Assembly: GCA_964036045.1 (NCBI GenBank)
Contig: OZ038389.1
Coordinates: 63,316,359-63,380,358 of the forward strand
Direction of reading: 5' to 3'
Source: Eutreptiella sp. 'Long Island Sound 2002'
Lineage: Eukaryota > Euglenozoa > Euglenophyceae > Eutreptiales > Eutreptiaceae
DNA length: 64,000 nucleotides
The notes under the pieces were generated by a model. It did no database searches, was not told the DNA's origin, and saw only the letters and a list, made by a program, of their open reading frames with translations. The position numbers were made by a program, and so were the translations under genes. Position 1 is the stretch's first letter. Each line of letters begins with the position of its first letter. Positions 1-9,794 of the stretch are shown piece after piece.

Positions 1-197
1 TATTTTCCCAAGCTTCACCCTGCTGCGGGGTATGGCCTCGCTCTGCTCCGCCGCGAACACTCTCGGCAACGCCCTTACCATCCTCCGCGTGATTCTGCTG
101 AGCTCCTGCTGCCCCTTGTTGTGGTGCCTCCTGAAGCTCTGTATCACCTCCTCCAGCACTTCCCGTTTGTTGCCCGTGACGCTGCCATCCTGCAGTC

Positions 198-692
198 TCA
201 CGGCCCGGATCTCCTGAGGCTTTCCAGCCTCCGCGAGCTCCCTGATGTACCGCAGCGACTTGTACGCACTGCTCTTTCCATGTACCGTTCATGCTCCGCC
301 ACCACGTTCTGGTATACCCTCTCGTGTTCATCCCCCACTGCCCTCCTCGCCGCCTGTGCCCTCTTCTTTGCTTGTGCCAACTCTGCTTGCCATTCCGCTC
401 CCTCTGCCTGTGCCCTCGCCTCGACCTCCTCTTGCTGCTGTTTCCTCAGGGTGGCTACCAGCCGTTGCAGCTTGGGCTGTGCCTGCGATTCCCCCTCCTG
501 TCTGTTAAACCCGCATACTCTTGCTGCGCTCCTCATGGCCCGATGCACATGGCTTCCCCGCCTCATTTGGATGTGCACCTGCTGCCCCCACTGCTTCCAC
601 CTCTCGTCCCCCTCCTCCGGCCACTTCAACCGTGGTGGCAGGCTGACTCCCTCTTCGTCCGACCCCTGCTCATCCTCCTCGTCGTCCCCTGG
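198..692 (-). pseudogene. LINE linker between endonuclease and reverse transcriptase
   Basis: The frame continues directly from the endonuclease across the TAG at 693-695. It encodes an acidic stretch (GDDEEDEQGSDEEG) followed by a highly charged, probably helical and coiled-coil segment rich in Glu, Gln, Arg and Ala. Many LINE pol proteins have such a region between endonuclease and reverse transcriptase. It ends at a TGA at 198. No catalytic motif is present. The assignment follows from frame continuity with the endonuclease and from position. Confidence 0.5.
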
Positions 693-1524
693 CTACCCCA
701 CCTTCAGGTCCACTGTCACCATCATGGGGCAATGCCCCTTCCTGTCCTGCATTTCGTCCGGCCCCACCATATACCCCGCCGTCACCCCCTTGGCCCACCT
801 TGGTTCCGCGTACACCGCGTCTATACGCGACGGACTGCTGCCTTCCGGTGCCGGGTATTGCGAGGGGCCCGGCGCCCCACTGTATGACACATCCTGTAGC
901 CGCATTTCCTCCACGAACATCCGCACTTCGCGGTCAACCTCCGTCTCCGCGCCTCTCCTCCGGGGATCCTATTTGAAGTGCCCAACCACGATGACTGGCC
1001 TCCTCTCCAGTGCCCTGATGTACTCCATCCTCAGCTGCGCCACATACTCCTTGACCCTCCTCCCCTTGGACATGGCAGTTGATGATGACCACCTGTCCAT
1101 GCTCCGTCGCCACATCATACACCGCCCTTCGTACCCTCGCCCCCACTTTGTTGTCCTGCACGACGCTGAGTCCTCTGCGCAACAACAGCGGCACCCCTTG
1201 TGCCCACTCCCGCTGGTACTCTCCCCGCTCCTTGTCGTACATCTGCGCGCACACGACGTTCTCCTTCCCCTCCAACCGTATCTCCTGGTACGCCACCACG
1301 TTGGGGTCTGCCTCATGCAGCCTCATCTACTGCCACGCTGCTTTGTCCGCCCGATACAGTGCCGCGGGGTCATTATGGGTGTACAACTTCATGCGTTGCC
1401 ACCTGCCCTTCCCATCCTCTCGCAATTCCCCGCTTTTAGCCGGCCATCTTCCTTCCCCATTGCTCCTTCCGCCCTGCCTTCGCCCGGCGCTTTTCTTTGT
1501 CTTCTCGGCCGCCCTCCGCTTCAT
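693..1524 (-). pseudogene. LINE APE-like endonuclease (EEP fold), broken
   Basis: The endonuclease nicks target DNA to prime reverse transcription of the LINE RNA. Motifs seen in order are DPNVVAYQEIRL, matching the DIVALQET block with the catalytic Glu; VVIINCHV, matching the second strand block; VIVVGHFK, where the family normally has GDFN, so the catalytic Asp has become His; SRIDAVYAEPRW, matching the SRIDYIL block; and GHCPMMVTVDL, matching SDHCP(V/I), so the catalytic His is kept. The domain is spread over two frames with a frameshift near 1020-1070 and in-frame TAG codons at 1327 and 969. The GDFN-to-GHFK change alone should abolish activity. Identification rests on motif order, not a database search. 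Confidence 0.72.
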
Positions 1525-1530
1525 TAATTG

Positions 1531-2565
1531 TCACTTCCGCTTCTTGTTCTTCCTTCCCGTCGACACCTCTTCACCTTCCAATTCTCGCGCCTCTTGCTCC
1601 GGAGCCAGCTGCCCGTGTATTTTCATCTCTCTACCTTGCGAGCATACCTGCAACCTCTCCACTGGGTACGGCAGTCTCTCCTCATCCTCCTCCCCCTGAT
1701 CCTCCCACTGCAGGATGGCTGCCCTCGTCAGATGTCCCGCGCGATCTTGCTGTTCGATAATCTCTTCCACCGTCTGCACATACCTCCTCCACTTCCCACG
1801 CACCTTGTGCGGACCATACACTGTCACCCCTTCTCGCACCGCTCCCTTCTCCTCCCGGCCCATTTGTTCCTCCCCGTACCTGACTCCCCTCGCCCGCTTT
1901 TTCTTTGGTCTCCCATCCTCATCCTCCTCCTGTTGCTGCCTCTCTTGTGGCTCCTGCTCGTCCTCTTCCCTCCTCCGCTTGCTGTCGTCCCTTTCTCTGC
2001 CCTCTCCTGTCCCCATCCCACTGTTCCGCTCGTCCATGCTGTCCCCAGCAGCATTCTCCTGCCCTCCTTCCTCGGCCGCTCCCTCTTCTACCCCTTCTCC
2101 GTCCTCCTCCCGTTTCTCTCACCCGTTTGCCTCCTGCCCCGGCTCCCGGCCTTCCTCTTCCCGCGCCTGGCCTTCCTCTCCGCCTTCCTGCTCCCCCACT
2201 TCCCCGTCCCCCACTATGAACCTCATTTGTCCCCCTCTCCCCCTCCGCAATTCCCTCCACTTACTTGGCCTCTCCCCCTCCAGGTCTTCCTCCACCTCCA
2301 GGCACTGCTTCCCTTCCCCCTCCACGAGCGTTCTCGCACTCTCCAATGCCTTCTTCCTGTGCCCTTCCTCCCTGCCGGGTGGCACTATCCACCTCGGCTG
2401 CTCCCCTCCCTTGCTGCTGGCCACCCACTCCATTGCCAACCGGATCTGTTCCCTGATGTCCTCCACTTCCTCTGCCTCCGCACACCTATCCATCTGCGAC
2501 TCCAACGCCCGTAGGACAGCCCTCTCATGTCCCTGCTCCGCTCTCTCAACTCGCACCTCTTCCAC
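1531..2565 (-). pseudogene. LINE N-terminal charged region
   Basis: Two ORF pieces in the same frame, 2565-2119 and 2037-1531, are separated only by a TGA; the 80 bases between them are otherwise open. They encode a very Glu/Arg-rich, low-complexity protein with a basic nuclear-localisation-like cluster (GRPKKKRARG). In frame this leads into the endonuclease through TGA at 1531. No RRM, esterase or zinc-knuckle motif typical of ORF1p was recognised. It may be the pol N-terminus or part of an ORF1-like protein. The long plus-strand ORFs over the same bases are shadows. Confidence 0.45.
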
Positions 2566-2576
2566 CTCCAGAAATC

Positions 2577-3327
2577 TGTAAGGATCTTCCAGGTTGGTCT
2601 AGTCAAATAACATTCTCCCAATGATATGTCGAAAATTTTGAACTCAAGATCCAAACGTTCCAACTTGCCAATGACCAAGGATTTCCTTTCCTTAGCATGG
2701 TACATGGATGGACACCACAAACCTCAATCAAAGTAAATGCACAATGACAAAGGCGAGCAAAGACACTTTCCACACTTGGTCTTGATCCTTGTTGAAGTTC
2801 CCTCACATAGAGTATCACATAACATTCGAACAACGAACCTTACATAATGTCATCTTATACTTATCTATGAAATAGATAAGTAAACATACAAACAAGCGCA
2901 CAACAAATAGACACTCAGTTTTTTACTAATACCAAAGCGACACAATGGAGTACCATACACAAGGAGCAACGCTACGGCGACAAGGATTTGTGTGTGTCAG
3001 ACCTCTAACATGTGTGAACGGCAAAATCAGCTCCTCAGACCAAACCAAAAGCACCAAACAAATTTTATGGGTCCCAAACCACAGAAATTCACGATCCTGT
3101 AAATTCAGACCAACAGAAATCAGACTTGGAAAATTAAAACTCAGTAGGCTCACGCCTGATCGCGATTTATGTCGCGCGCGCACCAGGCCAGAAAAGGAGT
3201 AATTCAGCACCCCTAGGATCTACTGCATCCCACCCCAAGGGTATGTTGTGTGTGGGGGGGGGTTGGATTGGTCTTGGGACGGATGCCGTGGGGGGTAACC
3301 CAAAGGGGGAAAGCCAACCCTATTGCA
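2577..3327. repeat. Dispersed repeat A, copy 1 (about 751 bp)
   Basis: Nearly identical to 17811-18561, with both ends aligning sharply: it starts TGTAAGGATCTTCCAGG and ends CCTATTGCA. It is AT-rich and contains no supported gene. Left of copy 1 lies the LINE, and left of copy 2 a 197-bp tandem array, so the shared left edge is a real boundary. The element type is unknown. Confidence 0.85.
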
Positions 3328-4825
3328 CTCCCCTCCCAAGACCGAACTTAGGGTGCAACCCTAAGTGTGGGCTGAAGCCGGAACCATATAGGATTGGCTG
3401 ACCACAAACAGTGATGTGGGGGGGTCATGGGTCCTTTTCTGGGCGTGGTTGTGGGTGTGGTGGGGCGTTTTCAAAACCGCAGGTGCCTCGGCAACACTTA
3501 GGTCTCTACAGGGCAGAAATTCAGACAAACAGACAAAGATTCAGCAATCAGGCAAGCACAAAAGCAAGCCGTCACAGAACTCTGGTCCCCAGGAGTCCAG
3601 AGTGACAGAAATTCAGCACTCCGGGCGTCAGGAACACCAGAAAAGCCAAAAATCAGGAATCAGCAACACGACCCGCAGGTGTACCCTCCTTACATGCCCT
3701 CCCAGTGCTACTCCAAGTACGCCTTCACGGCCTTTGCGACCACTGCACCTGAATATATGGGGTGTCATGGGCCCGCGGAAGCTGAACACCACGTGGCCTT
3801 CTCCTGGCGGGATATCTGCCGCAGATCACACATGGGGGCCCAACTCAACCCTACCTCCATCCCTCTCGTAGCCGCACTTGACTACCCGTCGGCACCGAAA
3901 ATGGACGTGGCAGAAAACAGAGCTCACACAGCAGTACTACCTTCAGTTGCATACCATGGGGGGGGGGTGTACCGGCCGAAAGACTCACTCTGGGCTCAAC
4001 GGCACACCAAGCAAGGTTCGGGTGGGGGGGTCTTGTTCACCTACACGCTGCATCTCGCCATAGGGCTCAGCACAGCACATTCCGGCGAGCCCCTTGCCCG
4101 TAAGACGGTGGCGTGGGCCGTCTTGACGGGGGCCTGCTGCGGTGGTACCCAGTGAGGGAAAAAAATATTGACCGCGCGTCATTGGGGGGGGGGGGGCTAC
4201 AGCTCACGGCCGAAGTGCAGTGGGCTCCCTAGCTCCTACAGACAGCTCATGTGGCCCGCACCTGCCCTCCTGGGCCCTTAGGACCCAAAAGACAACAACT
4301 CACATAACCTCATATTTTCTATGGCCGTGAGGATGGGCCATGGCTCTCTCGGGGCTGGTATGGAACTACAGCCATACAGGTTGGTGTGGATGTGACCAAG
4401 CAGAAGAGCGTAGTACACATGGAGGGTTAGGGGGGAAAGGAAAACACCAAACCAGACAAGCTCAATGCACACCCAAGACTTGATTTGTTTGTGCGTCGGC
4501 GGCTCCACATCACATCACGGCCGAAGTGCAGCGGATCCCCTGACCCTGTTCTACAGACAGCTCACGTGTAGGAGGGGTGAATGACCACCTGTAACCGGCA
4601 TATACCGCACGTGGGGTGCCTGTAGATCGGCTTCAACGGGGGGACCCCAGGAATGGTCCATCTAGCACCGGTCCCTGTAGGAATGGAGGTTGTGGGCGTT
4701 CCCCGAACGCGCCGTGCAGTCACCAAGCCCCGTGCTCGATGCTGGAAATGTGCAGAGAAGGCAAAGAGGGAGAGGGCTATCAAGCTTAAATGACATCTCA
4801 CAAGAAGATTAGGAGGGGCAGAAAT
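3328..4825. other. Non-coding stretch with a short direct repeat
   Basis: No supported gene. A direct repeat of about 55 bp starts CACGGCCGAAGTGCAG at about 4207 and again at about 4517 (roughly 310 bp apart); both copies run on to ACAGACAGCTCA. Runs of G occur at 3258, 3960, 4024 and 4182. The small ORFs here lack recognisable domains. Confidence 0.5.
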
Positions 4826-5526
4826 ATGTCCTTGATTTATGCCCTAGATATTGTGATGAAATCCTGCAGGTTTTGTAGTTGAAAACCCAAACCAAAGCAG
4901 CAAGTAGAGCAAGAACAGGATGTAGATCGAATCAATGATGGGTTTTGGAATCCAGTGTAACACAGAAGGGCTGCAGATAGACAATGCAGGTTTATACACA
5001 AAGATTCAATCACAAATGGATAATACAAAAGATTTTAAATGAAAATTCAACTGACTCTGGCCTCCAAGATAGCATTAGGCACTTCATGTGCACTCTTTTG
5101 GGTGAAATGGTGCTGGTTAGGAATGTGGGGCATAGATGTCAGGCCAACACAGAAAATGACTTGGCCAAGCAACTGAATTCAGAAACAGTTACAAAGTAGG
5201 ACCACAATAAGTGGTAGAAACAATTGAGTATAGGGGTCTTGGGGTGGGAGACCACTAGGCTTCACCTCCAAGGCCTAAAGCATGAAATGCCTATTTTATT
5301 TCAGTATATCCTCCATGAAGGAAGGTACCTCCGCTCAGCTGAGTGGTAGGGGTGAACTTCATGGGGGGCTAGGGTCACAACCCTTGTTACTTTGAGAAAG
5401 TGTACTTTAGGCCTCCAAAGAGAGATAAAACACTCAGGTTTGTCTTAGCATCAACAAAAGGGTTTTAAGGGGGGCTTGGCCTGGATCAAGCCCTTCAAGA
5501 AAGACATGGCAGTGACTTTTTCTTAC
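4826..5526. repeat. Dispersed repeat B, copy 1 (about 700 bp)
   Basis: Matches 15321-16022 with a few substitutions and small indels. Both copies start ATGTCCTTGATTTATGCCC and end near CATGGCAGTGACTT. It contains no supported gene. In copy 1 it lies to the right of repeat A; in the second locus it lies to the left of A. Confidence 0.85.
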
Positions 5527-6199
5527 TCCCCCCTGGAGTACTAGTTAGCTAAGCTAGTAGGACCAAGGAAAAAGGCTCAAATATTCCCAAAATTACCTCA
5601 GAAAATGCATTAAACTTACCAAAAACAGCCTCATCAGTTCATAGAAGCCTATCACACTGTAGGTACCCTTGAAAAACAGTGTAATGTACCGTGAACGATG
5701 TCCCTTCGATGGGGCATTCCTCAAAAGTCGCCGGCGTGCGACGAAAACGTTTCGAAAAAGTTTGGGGGTAGTGGGGTTTGAACCCAGGACTCCCTCCCTA
5801 GAGCACATATGCTTGCCCACTAGGGTACAGTCAAACGCACTAATGCGGACGGCTATCGCTGTATAAACAGCGTTGTAGTAAACGTGCTGACCAAGGGCCA
5901 GGGCGGAGCAATTCCCCCAATGGAGGACACAAATCTCCAGGAGCTGGAAAAAATAGAAAATGTAACCAAAAGGGAGTGATTCCTGCGGTTTAGCGGAAGG
6001 GGTTGCAATTTAGCAAGTGAAATCGTTAAAAATCGACGAAACCACGCAGGAAATCGTCATTGTTACACATAACTCAAAGTCGCAGACAAGCGCAAAGGAA
6101 GCGGACTTCAAAAACAAGGTTTCGCAAGCGGAAACGGCTTTTGGAAAAGAAGGTATGAGCCGTAGTTGTTAAAGTTCTAAAGGAAATTTTTGCACAGTT
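5527..6199. other. AT-rich non-coding stretch
   Basis: No supported gene. It includes a weak tRNA-like segment on the minus strand (see 5764-5830). Nothing else was recognised. Confidence 0.4.
5764..5830 (-). repeat. tRNA-like segment, possible SINE head
   Basis: On the minus strand GGGTTCAAACCCC resembles an RNA polymerase III B box and T-arm (GGTTCRANNCC), preceded about 45 bases upstream by TAGTGGGCAAGC, a poor A-box match. The acceptor stem does not close, so this is not an intact tRNA gene. A tRNA-derived SINE or chance similarity are both possible. Confidence 0.25.
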
Positions 6200-7525
6200 G
6201 CATCAAAAACGTTTATAAACTTCAGAGAAAAGTATTCAAATTCAACCCACACCATAGAGCAGGTCAACAACCCAGCTCTCAGGTATGTCAGTGTCATCTC
6301 ACACGCATGCATTGCGTTCGTGTTGGTTGCTTCCTCAAAACGTTAGGGTTGTCAACGCTGTGTTCGTTGGGGGTTCGGGTGTTCCTCTCTCGTGCTCTGC
6401 ACAGGTCAAAACAGGAATGAAAGGTATGCGATGCGAGTGGAGCGCGCAGCGCGCACGTAGGGTTAGAATATGCGCTGTGCTCGCGATGCATGTGCCTATT
6501 CGAGGCATTCACACGCTGTGACGCTTTTCCTGTACCCCAAATTCACCCTTGTTTTCTCTTCACAGGTAAGTAAAGAAAGTGTTTGTTCGTGTGTAGCCGT
6601 AGCGTTAAAGTAGGGTTGCTTAAAACTCTTAGGCTTGTTTTGTGTTCGCTTCACTTCGGCATTCACACGATGCATGGTGAGTAAGGTAGGTTAGCCCAGG
6701 AGGAGCTCACCTCCTGGTTGAGTCAGTGTGGAAACGGTTCTGCCTCCCTTCCCTGCGTGCACATGATGCATTAAAGGGTAGGCCACGCAAATTGCGCACA
6801 GTAAACCTTGTTTGGGTTACCCAGGGGCTCCTGGGTACGTTCTTTAAGAGAACCTGAGGAGTCTCTTAACGCTTGCTTGCTTGACAGGGCGTGTTTGCGG
6901 ACAGTGTATTATAGGTCACACTGAGAAGCGTATAATACGTGGAGTGTGGCTTGGTTCCTCCGCCGCAAACACCCCTTCATTTGCCTCTGTTGTACAGGTG
7001 GGAGAGGTTCAGGATGATTGGTGCACGCAGCAGCTGCCTTCGGCGGCTACCCATTTTTCTGCCCAGGCAAAACAGGGGCGCTGATCACAAATCATTTGAC
7101 TGTGCCTCAGCCAGGAGTGGCGAGGGCAGTTTGACTTCATTGACATCCGCGCTGTGCACACAACAAGAGCACCCCTTCCCTCCAAGCCCTAGCAGGGGAA
7201 ACGCGATGTGGCGTCCCCTGTTAGGCCACAGTTGCTTAGCAGCGCTGTGTTCTCTTGTCTTCTTCACAGGTGGGTCATTAGGACCCGAGACATCTCTGAC
7301 AGCAACACCCAGTAGCGTGTGTAGGGGTTAGGGTCAGCAGGCCTGGTAGGAGTTGTGTGCAAGTGATGAGTGCTCACCCTGCCTTCGAAGGCCGGTGCTG
7401 GCGTTAGTGAGTGTAGTGTAGTGGTGTCTCCTGTCCCGCGTGCTTTTCCTCGTGGGCAGGGGAGTGCGTTAGCTTTTGGCCCTTAGCAAAAATGGGCGTT
7501 TTGTATGCCTTTAGCACACTTGACC
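6200..7525 (+). other. Non-coding stretch with serial splice-acceptor-like CAG/GT sites
   Basis: No convincing gene. On the plus strand five pyrimidine-rich tracts end in CAG followed at once by GT: CAG/GTATGT (AG at 6281-6282), CAG/GTCAAA (6413-6414), CAG/GTAAGT (6564-6565), CAG/GTGGGA (6996-6997) and CAG/GTGGGT (7268-7269). If element 1 has a long 3' LTR, part of this stretch would lie inside it on the opposite strand. Confidence 0.4.
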
Positions 7526-7526
7526 A

Positions 7527-7538
7527 CCCCTCCCCTCT
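7527..7538 (-). promoter_or_regulatory. Candidate polypurine tract of element 1
   Basis: On the minus strand AGAGGGGAGGGG is followed directly by TG at 7526. This is the layout expected for a plus-strand primer abutting a 3' LTR, about 700 bases downstream of the pol end at 8223. The matching 5' LTR is missing, so the LTR cannot be delimited. Confidence 0.35.
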
Positions 7539-8222
7539 AGTAGGTAGGGCTTTTGCCATCTTCCCCCAAGGATAGGCGCCAGCACAGAAATTGGGCGCCA
7601 TAGGAGTGGTAATAGTACCTGATTAGGACCTTCGGTCCGACGTCAGCGAAGCCCGGTTTCCGGGAGCCACGCTGGGGAGAGAAGTGAGACACACACAGAC
7701 ATACGGAGCACACATAGGGGTATGGTAAACCCTGTAAGGAAGGGTAGAACCCCATGGGTCTGGACCAGTCAGGGGTCCTAACTGTGGGCTCGCTTGTCCC
7801 CAAGGAGGGAAGACACACCTTGCCTCATAACACCTTGCTTGTCATTCCCCCCTGGTGTAGTAAGCCACCGTTCTTCGTTAGCTCCCCAAGGTCATTACAT
7901 CAGGGCAGTCCCCATGCAACACATGGTCAACAAGGCATGCACTCGCTGGGTGGCTGCAATCCTGATAAGCGGCCACCTGGCCCACGCTGGAAACCATAGG
8001 CATGGGTCTGCAGGGCACAGACAGGGTCAGTGCAGTGCTCAGTAAGCAGTAGTCTGTGAAAAAACAAATGGCCTTTGGCCAGGGAGTGGTTGTCATGGGG
8101 GGCTAACGGTCCTGTCCTGCGATGCAATGCGGGGCAACTGTGACAACTGCTCTTACACCCATACACAGGCACGTCTGCAGAAGAGTGCTCACTGCACCTG
8201 TCAGTAGACTGAAACAGGGAAG

Positions 8223-9794
8223 TTAGTTTCGCTTCTTACGCTGGGACATAGTCTCAGCACGGGTTAGGAGCTGCCCCTCGTTGTTCTCAACGAGGTAAGT
8301 GCGGAAGATGGGGTTGATACTCCCATCTGGTTGTATGAAGGCTGATATAGGTTCCCAGGTCGCCTCAGATAACCCATAGCCCTCCCAGAGGGTTAGGAAT
8401 TTCCAGCCCTGTTTATACTCGTGGCGAGCAATACCTGCAACCACGTAGTAACCATCGACTGCCATTTCATCGGCAGTCATCTCTTCGAGCTCGTCTGCCT
8501 CCTCTGGACTGGCAGCGTTCTCTAGGTCTATGCGCTCGACCTCACTGTCGCTGAGGCGCCACTCATCCCAAGACAAGTCGTCAGGGGAGTGATAGTGCCT
8601 CAACTGCTTAGGTGCACACAGCAGTTCACCACCGAGACGTGGACTGCACCTGACATTGATCCTGGATCCATCTATCCTGATGATACGATAGGGTCCAAAG
8701 TAAGGGTCCTGTAGGCAGTTACGTGGCCAGGAGGGTAGGCGTGAATGGTGTACCAAGACAAGGTCACCAACCTTGAAGCTGGCAGGTTGCCGTAGGCGGT
8801 TTCGTTGGCTCAGTTCACGGTCACGAACGTGTCTCAGGTTAGTCCCAGCCTGGTTAGCCAGAGACTGCTTGTGTTCCAGCCAATCTCCCACAGGGCTCTT
8901 GAAGTCCTCAGGAAAGGGTGTTTTGAAGAACCAAGCAGTTCGTCCTCCATGGAACAGTTCGTGGGGGGTGAAACCCGTAGAGGAGCTCCGCTGTGAGTTC
9001 ATGGTCAGCACTGCCCAGGGCACTAGGCGTACCCAGTCCTTGGTACGCTTCTGTTTCATCAGGATTCTTAAATTTTCCTCCAGCACACGGTTCTGTCTCT
9101 CACAGAGAGGGTTAGACGTGTTGGTATAGGGCACAGCTGTGGTTACCTCCACGTTGAGGGCATTTAGCACTCGTTTGTACCACCCAGTGTCACTGTGGAT
9201 GCGTACATCCTCATCAGAGTGCACCTGCTTAGGTGCTCCATGGGGTTCGAACCATTGTTCGACCAACATTTTCACAGTCTGCTCACCTGTGATTTTCTTA
9301 TTGCAAGGGAACACACGGGTGATGCGAGATAGGCCACAGGTGACCACTAGGCAACTATCATAGCCGCCGAAGCGTGGTAGGCCGTGGATGAAATCCACGT
9401 AGAGAAGAGAGTTAGCACAATAGGGTATGGGTAAGCTGGAGATCAGGCCCCTATCCCTACTGTCGCTCTGCTTGCTGGCATAACAGCTACAAGCATCCAC
9501 AATCATCTGCATACCCGACCTCAGTTTGGTCAGGGTTAGACCAGAGTAGAAACACTCACGGAAAAAGTCCACTGAGCGATTAGCGCCAGTGTGACCAGAA
9601 CTGAGATGGAGCCACTGTAGGCATCCATCCAGTCGTGCCTCAGGCACCACGATTCGGTCCTCGTAGAAGAGGTACTGATTGTTTTTATACCAATGGTGCC
9701 CGTCAATGACACGGGGTTCGAGACCAGTGCTGAGGGTTTGGAGAATTTCTTCATACTCTGACTGATAGTCGTTTAGACTCCAACCCTCCAGGAT
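8223..9794 (-). pseudogene. Integrase with chromodomain, element 1
   Basis: The integrase inserts element DNA into the host chromosome. The frame enters through TGA at 9795 and then runs open to TAA at 8223. It has an H2C2-type zinc region (HLSSGHTGANRSV to DACSCYAS), then the catalytic core with LLYVDFIHGLPRF (first Asp), VHSDEDVRIHSDTG (second Asp) and NPLCERQNRVLEEN (Glu). A GPYRIIRIDG block follows. The C-terminus is a chromodomain: YYVVAGIARHEYKQGW then FLTLWEGYGLSEATWEP. Chromodomains of this type bind modified histones and steer integration. Apart from the upstream stop this part looks intact. Confidence 0.87.

Larger units (their letters stand above)
1..2576 (-). mobile_element. Decayed LINE (non-LTR retrotransposon) fragment
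   Basis: Minus-strand remains of a LINE: a charged N-terminal region (about 2565-1531), an APE-type endonuclease (about 1524-693) and the charged linker that normally precedes reverse transcriptase (692-198). The reverse transcriptase would lie beyond the left edge of the window. One frame runs from 2565 to about 1070, interrupted by TGA at 2119, TGA at 1531 and TAG at 1327. The reading then shifts into a second frame, broken by TAG at 969 and 693 and TGA at 198. The 5' end abuts repeat A exactly at 2576/2577, which fits 5' truncation on insertion. It is inactive as it stands. The LINE class is secure from the endonuclease; the clade is not determined. Confidence 0.72.

Noticed and set aside
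121-2581. Plus-strand ORFs of up to 468 codons
   Set aside because: Shadows of the minus-strand LINE, which has recognisable endonuclease motifs.
5764-5830. Functional tRNA gene
   Set aside because: B-box-like arm present, but the A box is poor and the acceptor and D stems do not close.
7320-7335. Telomeric repeat (GGGTTAGGG-like)
   Set aside because: Only isolated short matches, no tandem run.
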